Source: Gammaproteobacteria bacterium 45_16_T64 (lineage in GTDB: Bacteria > Pseudomonadota > Gammaproteobacteria > Pseudomonadales > Ketobacteraceae). Taken from it: 64,000 bases of DNA. Below the pieces are notes generated by a model. The model worked only from the letters and a program-made list of their open reading frames with translations. It searched no databases and was not told the origin of the DNA. The stretch lies in contig MABD01000018.1 of the NCBI GenBank assembly GCA_002162955.1, positions 248,001-312,000 on the forward strand, given 5' to 3'. Below, one piece after another: positions 8,783-17,294 of the stretch. The translations under genes were made by a program, and so were the position numbers. Each line of letters opens with the position of its first letter. The first letter of the stretch is position 1.

Positions 8783-10176
8783 GTCATATTTTGATTGTGG
8801 AAGATGAATCGGTCATTCGATCTGCACTACGCAGACTATTGACCCGGCACGACTACACTGTAAGCGAAGCTGGTGCTGTATCCGAGGCAGTTGACCAATA
8901 CAAACTTTCCGATTTTGACTTAATTATCACAGACTTAAGACTGCCCGGCGCACCAGGTACAGACATTATTCCGCTTGCAGAAGAAGTCCCTGTTCTAGTG
9001 ATGACCAGTTACGCTAGCCTGAAGTCTGCCGTTGACTCGATGAAAATGGGTGCCGTCGATTATATTGCAAAGCCCTTTGACCATGACGAGATGACACTGT
9101 CGGTGGAGCGAATCCTCAAGGAACGGGCGTTAGTAAGACAAAATGCAGCCCTCAAATCTGTCATCAATCGAGATTACCCCATTTCAGGTATGATCGGTGA
9201 ATGTGACGCGATGAAACTATTGTTTAAACGCATTAGCAAAGTCGCACCGACCGATAGCACCGTCTTAATCCAAGGGGAATCAGGAACAGGCAAAGAGCTC
9301 GTCGCCCGCGCCCTACACGAACAAAGCACCCGCGCAGGGGGACCGATGATATCGGTCAATTGCGCAGCCATCCCCGACACGCTAATCGAATCAGAGCTAT
9401 TTGGTTACGAAAAAGGCGCTTTTACCGGTGCCAACACCAACCGAAAAGGCTTGGTAGAGGCTGCTGACGGTGGCTCATTATTCTTGGATGAAATCGGCGA
9501 ACTCCCGCTAGAAGCTCAAGCCCGGTTACTCAGAGTTCTACAAGAGAAAGAAGTCCGGCGCATCGGCTCCGTACAAGCAAAAACTGTGAACGTAAGGCTA
9601 ATGGCAGCCACACATAGAGACTTAAAAGCTTTATCTAAAACAGGCCAATTCAGAGAGGATTTGTACTACCGCCTTCATGTAGTTGACCTAAAGCTTCCCG
9701 CCCTGCGAGAACGAGAAGACGACATTCAGAAATTGGCTGAATCACTCCTAGAGCGGACGGGAAACCGAATGAACACCCCGAACCTCTTCTTTAGTAAAGA
9801 CGCCTTGCTTGCCATCAATCACTATAACTGGCCAGGAAATGTACGCGAATTAGAGAATGCCATTGAACGCGCCGTGATTCTTTGTGAAAGCGAAGAAATC
9901 AGCCAAGAGTTATTAGCAATTGACGTCAACATTAGCCAGTTAAAGCACCCCAATACCACCTCAATTAGAAGCACACCACAATTCACCCCCGAAACAACAG
10001 ATCCTGAAGAGGACCTATCCCTCGAAGACTACTTCCAACATTTTGTCCTAGACCATCAAGACCAGATGACCGAGACAGAGTTAGCACAAAAGCTCGGTAT
10101 TAGCCGCAAATGCCTTTGGGAAAGAAGACAGCGCCTTGGTATTCCCCGCAAAAAGCCCGCCATCAAACAAGCCTGA
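8779..10176 (+). CDS. cbrB: Sigma-54-dependent response regulator CbrB
   Basis: 465 residues with NtrC-type architecture: a receiver domain (1-115; phospho-acceptor Asp52 in IITDLRLPG), an AAA+ domain with Walker A GESGTGKE, the sigma-54 contact loop GAFTGAN, GGSLFLDEIGELP (Walker B) and an arginine-rich sensor region, then a Fis-like helix-turn-helix (ETELAQKLGISRKCLWERRQ). Starts inside cbrA (4-bp overlap), so it is the cognate regulator. In Pseudomonas CbrB activates the small RNA crcZ from a sigma-54 promoter located before pcnB; the matching promoter and RNA are present here at 11980-12351, making that the likely main target. Confidence 0.96.
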   Translation: MSHILIVEDESVIRSALRRLLTRHDYTVSEAGAVSEAVDQYKLSDFDLIITDLRLPGAPGTDIIPLAEEVPVLVMTSYASLKSAVDSMKMGAVDYIAKPFDHDEMTLSVERILKERALVRQNAALKSVINRDYPISGMIGECDAMKLLFKRISKVAPTDSTVLIQGESGTGKELVARALHEQSTRAGGPMISVNCAAIPDTLIESELFGYEKGAFTGANTNRKGLVEAADGGSLFLDEIGELPLEAQARLLRVLQEKEVRRIGSVQAKTVNVRLMAATHRDLKALSKTGQFREDLYYRLHVVDLKLPALREREDDIQKLAESLLERTGNRMNTPNLFFSKDALLAINHYNWPGNVRELENAIERAVILCESEEISQELLAIDVNISQLKHPNTTSIRSTPQFTPETTDPEEDLSLEDYFQHFVLDHQDQMTETELAQKLGISRKCLWERRQRLGIPRKKPAIKQA

Positions 10177-10228
10177 CACTAACCTAATTAGCGTAAGGCT
10201 ATTAATACCCATTAACACTTGATATATA

Positions 10229-10256
10229 TTCTCATTTGCACTACATTATCATCATT
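10229..10256. promoter_or_regulatory. Fur-like box upstream of bfd
   Basis: The region TTCTCATTTGCAC plus ACATTATCATCATT, 24-51 bp before the bfd start, resembles overlapping halves of the iron repressor consensus (GATAATGATAATCATTATC). bfd is a classic Fur target, induced by low iron. The match is imperfect and was judged by eye. Confidence 0.5.
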
Positions 10257-10279
10257 GAATTTAATGTAGGAGAAACACC

Positions 10280-10492
10280 ATGGTCGTTTGTATTTGCAAT
10301 CGCATAAACGACAGAGATATTCGCAACGCTATTCACGAAGGCGCCAGCAGCTTTAGTGACGTGCGCGAGACTCTTGGTGTGGGTAGTTGTTGTGGACAAT
10401 GCGCCCCGTTTGCAAAAGAGCTTGTCGACGACACAATCTCTCAATTACAAATCTCCCAGAATTACAATCTTGCTTATGAGGCTAAAGTATAA
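10280..10492 (+). CDS. bfd: Bacterioferritin-associated ferredoxin Bfd
   Basis: 70 residues with cysteines at 4, 6, 38 and 41 (MVVCICNR... and GSCCGQC), exactly the [2Fe-2S] ligand pattern of Bfd. The helical body DVRETLGVGSCCGQCAPFA matches the family. Bfd passes electrons to bacterioferritin heme to release stored iron. ATG 10280 follows a good ribosome site (GTAGGAGAAACACC). It is placed just before two bacterioferritin genes, though a 145-bp gap suggests separate promoters, as expected because bfd is normally iron-repressed and bfr iron-induced. A Fur-like site lies upstream. Confidence 0.96.
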   Translation: MVVCICNRINDRDIRNAIHEGASSFSDVRETLGVGSCCGQCAPFAKELVDDTISQLQISQNYNLAYEAKV

Positions 10493-10636
10493 CCACCTGA
10501 TAAATTAGACTTAAAATTCACCAACTGTTCTATTTACTCCTTAAGAACATAGACTAAACTAGTAGCTGGTTTAGCGACCATTTATTGTTCGCAAAAAGCC
10601 AAAAACTAAATTTAGTGACCTCTTAAGGAGACGACA

Positions 10637-11107
10637 GTGAAAGGCGATCCCAAAGCCCTTGAACTTCTCAATGCCAATCTTGGCAACAAACTCATTTCCA
10701 TCAATCAGTACTTCCTGCACGCCCGCATGTTTAAGAATTGGGGCTTCGGCGAATTAAACGAACACGAATACAAGAAATCCATTGTCGAGATGAAAGATGC
10801 CGACAAACTGATTGAACGCATTCTTTTCCTTGAAGGTCTACCCAACCTACAGAAGCTCGGCAAGCTGCTGATCGGTGAAACCCCCGAAGAAATGCTCAGT
10901 TGCGACCTCACCTTGCAAACCAATATCCGCTCCGACCTAGTAGACGGCATCGCCACCTGCGAAAGCATCGGCGATTACGTAAGTCGCGATCTTCTTGAAG
11001 ACATCCTCGAATCCGATGAAGAGCATATTGACTGGATCGAAACCCAACAACATCTTATCTCCAACGTTGGCCTAGAAAACTACCTACAATCCATGATGGA
11101 TAGCTAA
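10637..11107 (+). CDS. bfr: Bacterioferritin subunit, heme-binding type with degraded ferroxidase centre
   Basis: 156 residues from GTG 10637, preceded by TAAGGAG at 7 bp. Overall strongly bacterioferritin ([39 protein letters not shown]). Met52, the axial heme ligand, is present (VEMKDAD). By counting, four ferroxidase ligands differ from the E18/E51/H54/E94/E127/H130 set: Lys18, Asp54, Gln94 and Asp127; Glu51 and His130 remain. This subunit therefore probably binds heme but cannot oxidise iron well by itself. It is followed 14 bp later by a second bfr with the opposite pattern, implying a mixed 24-mer, as known for paired bfr genes in Neisseria and Pseudomonas putida. Confidence 0.93.
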   Translation: MKGDPKALELLNANLGNKLISINQYFLHARMFKNWGFGELNEHEYKKSIVEMKDADKLIERILFLEGLPNLQKLGKLLIGETPEEMLSCDLTLQTNIRSDLVDGIATCESIGDYVSRDLLEDILESDEEHIDWIETQQHLISNVGLENYLQSMMDS

Positions 11108-11121
11108 AAGGAGCACACACT

Positions 11122-11589
11122 ATGAAAGGCACTCCAGTAGTCATTGACTCCCTGAACTATCTTCTAGCAGGAGAGTTAGCAGCCATGGATCAGTACTTTA
11201 TTCACTCCCGCATGTATGAAGACTGGGGCTTGAGTAAACTTTACGAGCGCATCGGTCACGAAATGCAAGATGAGACAGAGCACGCAGACCACCTGATCAA
11301 ACGTATACTGTTCCTAGAGGGAACGCCTGACCTCACTACTCGCCCTCCTATCAACGTAGGGTCAACCGTACCCGAAATGCTACAAAGCGATCTAAACTTG
11401 GAGTACAAAGTAGTCAAAGACTTAAGAGAGTCTATTGCCCTATGCGAAAAGGAGCGAGATTACGAAACCCGGGAAATCCTAGAGAAAATGCTTGAAGACA
11501 CTGAAGTTGACCACGCCTATTGGCTTGAGCAGCAACTAGGGCTCATCAAGCGCATCGGCCTACAAAACTACCAACAGTCACAAATGTAA
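11122..11589 (+). CDS. bfr: Bacterioferritin subunit, ferroxidase type lacking the heme methionine
   Basis: 155 residues, ATG 11122 with AAAGGAGC upstream, 14 bp after the first subunit. Ferroxidase ligands Glu18, Glu51, His54, Glu94, and a Glu/His pair three apart in [13 protein letters not shown] (Glu128, His131) are intact. Position 52 is Thr instead of the heme-ligating Met, so this subunit can oxidise Fe(II) but should not form the intersubunit heme site alone. It complements the upstream subunit. Iron entering the shell would be oxidised here, and release via heme and Bfd would depend on the partner. A long hairpin follows at 11602-11644. Confidence 0.95.
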   Translation: MKGTPVVIDSLNYLLAGELAAMDQYFIHSRMYEDWGLSKLYERIGHEMQDETEHADHLIKRILFLEGTPDLTTRPPINVGSTVPEMLQSDLNLEYKVVKDLRESIALCEKERDYETREILEKMLEDTEVDHAYWLEQQLGLIKRIGLQNYQQSQM

Positions 11590-11601
11590 CCCACAGCCAT
11601 A

Positions 11602-11644
11602 CCATCACTAAGGCAATAGCGTCAATTTTTTGCCTTAATGATGG
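11602..11644 (+). terminator. Long hairpin after bfr (terminator-like or mRNA 3' stabiliser)
   Basis: CCATCACTAAGGCAA and TTGCCTTAATGATGG form a 15-bp stem with one mismatch around a 13-nt loop. A T-rich loop but no downstream T-run means classical termination in the plus direction is uncertain. Confidence 0.55.
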
Positions 11645-11811
11645 CACCCCACGCCGTCAAAATACCTCCCATCACTTCGCAACACATTTTTTGTCCCCAG
11701 CCTATTTATTGACACATCCTTATCTTTCACCACCCTTTCCGTACCAAGCGATGGAAATCTAACCAAATTACCCCAAAATTTTAGCGCAATTAACCTTTCG
11801 ACTCCTGCCGA

Positions 11812-11896
11812 GTAACAACTTAAGTAACACAAAGTTCCCGAATAATTTGTTACGGTGTTACCGCAGAGGAAACACTTTTAGTCGAAAGAGGTAACA
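11812..11896. promoter_or_regulatory. Cluster of TGTTAC/GTAACA hexamers, candidate CbrB upstream activating sites
   Basis: GTAACA occurs at 11812-11817, 11824-11829 and 11891-11896; TGTTAC at 11848-11853 and 11856-11861. Five exact hexamers in 85 bp end about 85 bp before a sigma-54 promoter, the expected place for enhancer sites. From memory, inverted TGTTAC hexamers were proposed as the CbrB recognition element in P. putida; the spacing here is not identical and was not tested. Confidence 0.65.
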
Positions 11897-11979
11897 AAAT
11901 ATTGTCAATTTCACCCCACCCCATCAAGCAGAATTCATAACTCATTGTTTTATAAGGATATTGTGTTTTCTTGAAAAGC

Positions 11980-11995
11980 TGGCACGGGATCTGCT
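11980..11995 (+). promoter_or_regulatory. Sigma-54 promoter of the CrcZ-like RNA
   Basis: TGGCACGGGATCTGCT matches the consensus TGGCACGN4TTGCW at 14 of the 15 letters that matter except one (C for the first T of TTGC), with exact GG-to-GC spacing. The predicted start is about 12 nt downstream of the GC, near 12006, directly at the onset of an A-rich non-coding stretch. Confidence 0.85.
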
Positions 11996-12005
11996 TTATA
12001 TATTA

Positions 12006-12351
12006 CGTAACCGCAGCGGGGCGAAACAAAAACAATAAGCGCTTTGTAACGGTGACAACAAAATAAAAATAAGAAACAAGCAATAATAATAAAAATAGCA
12101 CTAACAAAAATAATAACTGACAATAATAACAATAATTACTAACAATAAAAAACACTCTAGAAAGACAGATCAACAACAATAATAAATAGATCAATTTAAA
12201 AATAATAATAAATAACGCTAAAACAATAAAAAGAGTCGGCACATAAAAGAACTGGATCTAAGGATCCAGTTCAAAAAACAAATACTCATCTGTAATAAAA
12301 AAAATAAATAGCAGATTATGAAAGGGAGAGCTTAACCGCTCTCCCTTTTTT
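12006..12351 (+). ncRNA. crcZ: CrcZ-like Hfq-sequestering small RNA
   Basis: This approximately 345-nt non-coding stretch lies between a sigma-54 promoter and a strong terminator, in the cbrB-pcnB interval where Pseudomonas crcZ (about 400 nt) is located. It contains at least ten A-rich runs such as AACAATAA (12030s), AACAAAAATAATAA (around 12103-12116), AATAATAACAATAA (12122-12135), AACAACAATAATAA (12172-12185) and AATAATAATAAATAA (12202-12216). These are the (ARN)n/CA-type motifs bound by the distal face of Hfq with Crc. A perfect 10-bp hairpin (12249-12272, loop TAAG) interrupts them. Predicted role: transcribed by CbrB when preferred carbon is scarce, it titrates Hfq/Crc and relieves catabolite repression. 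Hfq and Crc are not in the window. Start and end are predictions. Confidence 0.82.
12321..12351 (+). terminator. Intrinsic terminator of the CrcZ-like RNA
   Basis: AAAGGGAGAG and CTCTCCCTTT pair as a 10-bp stem around CTTAACCG, followed by a run of T. It ends the A-rich RNA and isolates it from pcnB, which starts about 165 bp later. Confidence 0.9.
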
Positions 12352-12515
12352 ACATCCTCAAATTTCCTCATCAGCAACACCAGATTAGTCAAAACCCGCC
12401 TTTCACCAAGTCATTGAAAAAAATAGACGTTTTGTAACGTGTATACCAGTGCTAAACTGTGGCCAAATTGACCTAACTTCATTTGAACCACCCCAATACA
12501 GGTGCAGCGCTACCC

Positions 12516-13865
12516 ATGCCAAAACGGCTGATCAAAAAAATCAAAAAAATCATCACGCGAGGCAACACCCCAGATGGGAACATGCCCGTCATCATTGGCG
12601 CGAACCGGCATTCTTTTGATCCTAGCCTAGCAAGCCCCAATGCGATCAGGGTGGTCGATACGCTGACTAAGGCTGGTTACGAAGCATATTTGGTCGGTGG
12701 CTGTGTAAGGGATGGGCTGCTTGACCTTGACCCTAAGGACTTCGATGTATCCACCGATGCACACCCAGAAGAAATTAAGGCGTTGTTCCGCAACTGCCGG
12801 CTCATTGGGCGCCGATTTCGACTAGCCCACATCCGATATGGGCGCGAAATAATCGAAGTTGCCACCTTTAGAGGTAGCCATAGTAACGCCTCTAGCGACC
12901 AGCAATCCTCGACCTCAGATCACGGAATGCTATTACGAGACAATGTGTTCGGCAACCTTGATGAAGACGCTGTGCGCAGGGACTTTACCGCTAACGCCCT
13001 CTATTATCGCCACGAAGACCAGGCCATTGTTGACTATGTCAATGGGTTTGAAGACATCCAGAATCGCTGTTTACGCCTCATCGGCGACCCTGAGCTGCGC
13101 TACAAAGAAGACCCCGTACGAATGCTAAGGGCTATACGCTTTAGTGCAAAACTGGACTTCGATTTAAGCGATGAGACAGAAGCACCTATTCGTGATCATT
13201 CCGAGTTGCTCGGCTTGATCCCCGCAGCCCGGCTATTTGATGAAGTTCAAAAGCTCTTTATGTCAGGTGTCGCGGTAACGGTATGGGATCTATTGCAGCA
13301 CTACGACCTTGCCCGATGGTTATTTCCTAGCTCTGTAGAATCTAAAAACAAGCACCCAGGCGCCATGGGCATGATTGATCAAGCAATGATCAACACTGAT
13401 GAACGAATAGCGTCAGGAAAGTCCGTCACCCCCGCATTCTTTTATGCCGTAATGCTGTGGGGGCCACTGCAAACCCACTGGGAAAAGCTCAAACGCGATG
13501 GCATTCCGCCCGTCCCAGCCTTACAGCAAGCTATCCAGCGCACCCTGCAACAACAGGCTAAACACACCACCATTCCTAAACGCTTTGTCACGACTATCCG
13601 AGAAATTTGGGAACTACAACCAAGGCTCACTCGTCGTCACATCAAGCGTGCACAACAGCTTGTAGAGCATCAACGCTTTCGTGCAGCCTACGACTTATTA
13701 CTACTTAGAGAGCAGGCCGAGGAAACACCAGCAGGTCTCGGGGAGTGGTGGACGGAGTTTCAACACGCAGACCCTGTAGCACAAAAAGCCCTTGCAGCTG
13801 ACCACGCACAACCCAGAAAAAAACGCCGACCACCTCGGCGCAAGCGTCGTGATAACCAACAATGA
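12516..13865 (+). CDS. pcnB: Poly(A) polymerase I
   Basis: About 449 residues from ATG 12516; an in-frame TTG at 12483 would add 11 residues. N-terminal basic stretch (KRLIKKIKKI), then the nucleotidyltransferase head AYLVGGCVRDGLLDLDPKDFDVSTDA with the GG and DxD catalytic motifs, the RRFRLAHIRYG and RRDFTANALYY segments, and the neck RLIGDPELRYKEDPVRMLRAIRF. The C-terminus is very basic (RKKRRPPRRKRR), typical of PcnB rather than CCA-adding enzyme. It adds poly(A) tails that promote RNA decay. folK overlaps its stop, so the two are co-translated. This start is weakly supported; unusual starts are known for pcnB. Confidence 0.95.
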   Translation: MPKRLIKKIKKIITRGNTPDGNMPVIIGANRHSFDPSLASPNAIRVVDTLTKAGYEAYLVGGCVRDGLLDLDPKDFDVSTDAHPEEIKALFRNCRLIGRRFRLAHIRYGREIIEVATFRGSHSNASSDQQSSTSDHGMLLRDNVFGNLDEDAVRRDFTANALYYRHEDQAIVDYVNGFEDIQNRCLRLIGDPELRYKEDPVRMLRAIRFSAKLDFDLSDETEAPIRDHSELLGLIPAARLFDEVQKLFMSGVAVTVWDLLQHYDLARWLFPSSVESKNKHPGAMGMIDQAMINTDERIASGKSVTPAFFYAVMLWGPLQTHWEKLKRDGIPPVPALQQAIQRTLQQQAKHTTIPKRFVTTIREIWELQPRLTRRHIKRAQQLVEHQRFRAAYDLLLLREQAEETPAGLGEWWTEFQHADPVAQKALAADHAQPRKKRRPPRRKRRDNQQ

Positions 13866-14380
13866 GCATACGTGCTTTCATTGGGCTCGGGAGTAATTTA
13901 GATACCCCGCTAGAGCAGATCACACAAGCAATACAAGCCATCGGGGAAATAGAGAGTACGCAGGTGCTGGCTCGCTCCCCTCTTTATAGCAGCAAAGCCA
14001 TTGGTCCTGGTGTTCAACCCGATTATGTCAATGGCGTTCTCGCCATCACCACTGCCCTACCGGCAGAGTCGCTACTACGGGCGCTACAATATATCGAAAA
14101 TCAACAGGGACGTGTCCGAGGCTCAGTCCGCTGGGTTGCCCGAACCCTTGACCTCGATATATTATTGTTTGGCGAAGAAACAGTAGATACAGAAGTACTC
14201 TGTATCCCCCATCCTCGCATGACCGAGCGCAATTTTGTCTTATACCCACTACGGGACCTGGCATCCGAGATTGCACCCGCATTATCCATGCCGAACGGAA
14301 CAAGCATTATCGAGCTTGCCAAGCAATGCTCCTCCGCAGGCATAACACCATTCGACGCCCAGCACACCACCCCAGTGTAA
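13862..14380 (+). CDS. folK: 6-hydroxymethyl-7,8-dihydropterin pyrophosphokinase
   Basis: 172 residues. FolK signatures: FIGLGSNLDTPLEQI at the N-terminus, YVNGVLAITT, ENQQGRVR and the ATP/Mg site VARTLDLDILLFG with the DLDILL motif, then PHPRMTERNFVLYPLRDLA. It transfers pyrophosphate from ATP to the pterin in folate synthesis. ATG overlaps the pcnB stop by 4 bp (ATGA), the usual pcnB-folK coupling. panB follows after about 137 bp with its own probable promoter. Confidence 0.96.
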   Translation: MSIRAFIGLGSNLDTPLEQITQAIQAIGEIESTQVLARSPLYSSKAIGPGVQPDYVNGVLAITTALPAESLLRALQYIENQQGRVRGSVRWVARTLDLDILLFGEETVDTEVLCIPHPRMTERNFVLYPLRDLASEIAPALSMPNGTSIIELAKQCSSAGITPFDAQHTTPV

Positions 14381-14517
14381 CTTACACTAATCTCGTTCAC
14401 TTTTTACGTCTGCCATTTGTACCCATCGAAAGCTATAGTTTATGATGTCGCTACGCTCGGTTTCAGCCTAGCGTCTATCAAGGACATGTGAGCAGTCCCT
14501 AATCAGAGGTATCACAG

Positions 14518-15312
14518 ATGAATATTACCCTAAGCACCCTTAACAAACGTAAAGCTGAAGGCCAGAAATTTAGCTGCCTTACCGCTTACGACTCCACTTT
14601 TGCCAACATCGTAAGTAGCGCAGGAGTAGAAGTTATTTTGGTCGGGGACTCTCTTGGCATGGTATTGCAGGGAAAAGACAGTACTGTCCCTGTAACCATG
14701 GAAGAGATGATTTACCACACCACGTGTGTAAGCCGCGGAAATCAAGGGTCACTCATCATGGCAGACATGCCTTTTATGAGCTGCGCCACTGAAGAACAAA
14801 CCTTTGAGAATGCAGCAAAGCTTATGCGTGCCGGTGGTCACCTGGTTAAAGTTGAAGGTGGCAGCTGGTTTACTGGCACCATCTCAAAACTAACGGAAAG
14901 AGGTATACCGGTCTGCGTACACCTTGGACTCACACCTCAATCGGTCAACAAATTTGGGGGCTACAAAGTGCAAGGGCGGGATGATGCATCGCGCGCAGCA
15001 CTACTGCAGGACTCTATCGACGCTGAAAAAGCAGGGGCTGCCATCTTGCTGTACGAGTGCATTCCCAGTGAACTGATGGAAGAAGTCATGTCAAACGTAT
15101 CCATCCCTGTTATCGGTATCGGAGCAGGCCCAGCCTCAGACGCACAAGTCCTTGTGTTACATGACATGCTAGGTGCCACACCAGGTAAGGTCGCCAAATT
15201 TGTTCATAACTTTATGCCCGACGGCGACGGTACGATTCAAGGCGCTGTAGCCGCTTATCACCAAGCGGTGAAAGACGGTAACTTCCCGAAACCAGAACAC
15301 GGCTTTGCATAG
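14518..15312 (+). CDS. panB: 3-methyl-2-oxobutanoate hydroxymethyltransferase
   Basis: 264 residues, standard for PanB. Visible: [37 protein letters not shown] (metal-ligand Asp), [12 protein letters not shown] (substrate lysine/Glu region), [24 protein letters not shown], and [13 protein letters not shown] with the catalytic Glu, followed by PVIGIGAGP. It makes ketopantoate from ketoisovalerate and methylenetetrahydrofolate in pantothenate synthesis. ATG 14518 is preceded by AGAGGTATCAC. panC follows within 12 bp, so panBC is an operon. Confidence 0.97.
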   Translation: MNITLSTLNKRKAEGQKFSCLTAYDSTFANIVSSAGVEVILVGDSLGMVLQGKDSTVPVTMEEMIYHTTCVSRGNQGSLIMADMPFMSCATEEQTFENAAKLMRAGGHLVKVEGGSWFTGTISKLTERGIPVCVHLGLTPQSVNKFGGYKVQGRDDASRAALLQDSIDAEKAGAAILLYECIPSELMEEVMSNVSIPVIGIGAGPASDAQVLVLHDMLGATPGKVAKFVHNFMPDGDGTIQGAVAAYHQAVKDGNFPKPEHGFA

Positions 15313-15324
15313 GTGGAACCTTCT

Positions 15325-16173
15325 ATGGATATTATTCATACTATCGCGGGGCTCAGAGAGGCCGTCACAAAGCAAAAGCTCGCGGGTAAAACCGTTGGTT
15401 TTGTGCCCACCATGGGAAACCTACATGAGGGTCATATAACCCTACTACATGAAGGTCATAAACATGCGGATTTTATGGTATCCAGTGTTTTTGTTAACCC
15501 GACACAATTTGGTGAAGGAGAAGATTTTGATTCTTACCCTAGAACCTTAGAAGCTGATAGCGAAAAGCTGCAAGCAGCGGGTTGTCACCTCCTTTTTGCC
15601 CCAAGCGCAGAAGAAATGTATCCCGCAGAAACGAGTCACTGGGCCACGGTTCAAGTACATGACATTACAAAGGATCATTGCGGTGCCGACAGGCCAGGGC
15701 ATTTCGACGGCGTATCCACAGTAGTGTCCAAACTGTTCAATATCGTAACACCCAATGTTGCGCTATTTGGCAAGAAGGACTTTCAACAACTTGCAGTCAT
15801 TCGTAGAATGACCAAGGCCCTATGTTTTGACATCAATATCGTTGGCGTTGAGACCGTACGGGAAGACAGCGGTCTGGCGCTAAGCTCCCGCAATGGCTAT
15901 TTGACTGACGAAGAAAAAAGTATTGCGCCACTGCTCTACCAACAACTCAAACTAGCAAGAGACAAAGTACTACAAGGAGATAACAACTTCGCCCAGATCA
16001 TAAAAGACGCACGGGACACACTGACCTCAAGCGGCTTTGGTGACGGCTACTTCAACATTTGCAATAGTGAAAGCCTTGATCCAGCCGCCAGTCAAGATAC
16101 ATCCTTTGTTATTCTAGCCACCGCACAAATGGGCGGTGCTCGATTGATCGATAATATCGACTTTGAAAGATAA
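15325..16173 (+). CDS. panC: Pantoate--beta-alanine ligase
   Basis: About 282 residues from ATG 15325, chosen because AGGTGG lies 7-8 bp before it; a GTG immediately after the panB stop (15313) would add four residues. Nucleotidyltransferase signatures: GFVPTMGNLHEGHITLL (HxGH motif), SSVFVNPTQFGEGEDFDSYPR, ADRPGHFDGVSTVVSKLFNIV, ALFGKKDFQQLAVIRRM and the KMSKS-like DSGLALSSRNGYL. It condenses pantoate and beta-alanine with ATP. Its stop lies inside the next gene. Confidence 0.97.
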   Translation: MDIIHTIAGLREAVTKQKLAGKTVGFVPTMGNLHEGHITLLHEGHKHADFMVSSVFVNPTQFGEGEDFDSYPRTLEADSEKLQAAGCHLLFAPSAEEMYPAETSHWATVQVHDITKDHCGADRPGHFDGVSTVVSKLFNIVTPNVALFGKKDFQQLAVIRRMTKALCFDINIVGVETVREDSGLALSSRNGYLTDEEKSIAPLLYQQLKLARDKVLQGDNNFAQIIKDARDTLTSSGFGDGYFNICNSESLDPAASQDTSFVILATAQMGGARLIDNIDFER

Positions 16174-16663
16174 GCCCATTGTCGGCATAAGTAGCTGCTT
16201 ACTAGGGGAGGCTGTGCGCTATGATGGTGACCATCAGCACACTCCCCTAATCACTCAAATACTCTCGCAACACTTTTGCTTTCACTCATTTTGTCCTGAA
16301 GTATTTATCGGACTTGGCGTTCCCCGCCCTCCCATACAATTGATCGCAACATCAAACGGTATTCGCTGCCAGGGTGTCGAGCCACCGCACAACGATGTCA
16401 CGGCCAAACTCGCTCGGGCAGGAAAACAACCCTGGATGAAAAACCTTTCAGGCTACATTGTTAAATCACGCTCTCCGAGCTGTGGCAACGGAACCGTAAA
16501 AGTACATCACGAACAACACATCGATACCGATGGTATAGGGGTATTCACCCAGCAACTACAGTTACACTATCCCAACATACCTATCATTGAAGAGACAGCA
16601 TTAGAAGACCCCAGGGCGAGACAAGATTTCATTAGGCAGGTAATGCAATATCACTCAACCTAA
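16163..16663 (+). CDS. DUF523 / TudS-like thiouracil desulfidase family protein
   Basis: 166 residues from TTG 16163, overlapping the end of panC by 11 bp. The family pattern is clear: GISSCLLGEAVRYDG (Cys12), FCPEVFIGLGVPRPP (Cys44) and YIVKSRSPSCGNG (Cys107). DUF523 members such as TudS hold a [4Fe-4S] cluster on three cysteines and remove sulfur from thiouracil; the three cysteines here fit that. The activity of this protein is inferred from the family. Translational coupling to panC is suggested by the overlap and non-ATG start. It is the last gene of the conserved core before a mobile-element scar. Confidence 0.82.
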   Translation: MKDKPIVGISSCLLGEAVRYDGDHQHTPLITQILSQHFCFHSFCPEVFIGLGVPRPPIQLIATSNGIRCQGVEPPHNDVTAKLARAGKQPWMKNLSGYIVKSRSPSCGNGTVKVHHEQHIDTDGIGVFTQQLQLHYPNIPIIEETALEDPRARQDFIRQVMQYHST

Positions 16664-16705
16664 ATCAGTCATGATTAGTTGCTTTTCATTTCACAAAGGG
16701 GTTCT

Positions 16706-16725
16706 AGGGACATTCCGCCCTAATG
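16706..16725 (+). repeat. Outer inverted-repeat candidate, left copy
   Basis: AGGGACATTCCGCCCTAATG is, in reverse complement, about 15 of 20 identical to CATTAGGACACAATGTTCCC at 24548-24567. The two copies bracket the island just outside the IS6 remnants in opposite orientation. They may be ends of an older element or coincidence. Confidence 0.35.
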
Positions 16726-16819
16726 TAACACTTGTCATTACAGCTCACGTATTACAGGGCATCTAGAGGCACCTTAGTTTTCAAAATCATTGTGACATTT
16801 CGATTGTAGTAGTATTCAG

Positions 16820-17146
16820 GGTGCTGTCGCAGCCAGTGATGTCAGAGAGCCGCATGGCAGAATGATCTAATTCAAAGGCAGACACACTCCTCAATCGATC
16901 ATCCTTCACTGTGTCCGTTGGTACCGTGCCTATTCACTCAGCTATCGAAACATTAAAGGGAATAGAGTTGATAGTGATTTTGAAAAAGGGCAACGACGAT
17001 ATTTTTCTCAAAGTCATGTGACACCAGTTGAACAATTTTATGCTTTGGCGGCATAGTCACGTCCAGAAACCCTTCAGTTTTCTCCTGGGGGAAACTTGTA
17101 ACAGAACCGCTACTTGCCCCCCCTCCCCCCGAGATGCGACGGAACC
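16820..17146 (+). mobile_element. Decayed IS6-family element, left flank of island
   Basis: The left end GGTGCTGTCGCA (16820-16831) corresponds to the IS6-type GGTTCYGTYGCA, and the sequence following it aligns with the left end of the copy at 24094. Both contain the stretch CTCAGCTATCGAAA that encodes LSYR of the transposase N-terminus. Right-end-like sequences occur twice: GAAACTTGTAACAGAACC (17091-17108) and TGCGACGGAACC (17135-17146). The transposase frame is destroyed. C-runs lie between the two right ends. Orientation is the same as the right-hand copy, so the island sits between direct IS copies. Confidence 0.7.
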
Positions 17147-17294
17147 GTCGACTTTGTTGTCTTCGCGAATCGTTACGACAAATAATCATTTAGACGATAA
17201 ATTCCGTAAAACCGGCTAAGTTATTTTTACAGAACACTTCTAGTCTATTAGTTCAAGCCCAAAAATGGGCAACGTCCAGTGGAGTAGAAAGAAT

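Noticed and set aside
12100-12220. AAT/AAC-rich tract considered as a simple microsatellite or CRISPR-like repeat
   Set aside because: Repeats are irregular with no spacer periodicity, and promoter plus terminator fit a functional Hfq-binding RNA better.
11950-12242. Minus-strand open frames rich in Leu, Ile and Phe
   Set aside because: They are the complement of the A-rich small RNA, have no ribosome site, and their composition is explained by AAT/AAC repeats.
17028-17219. Plus-strand frame in the left IS6 remnant
   Set aside because: It runs across both right-end-like repeats and homopolymer C tracts and has no transposase similarity in that frame.
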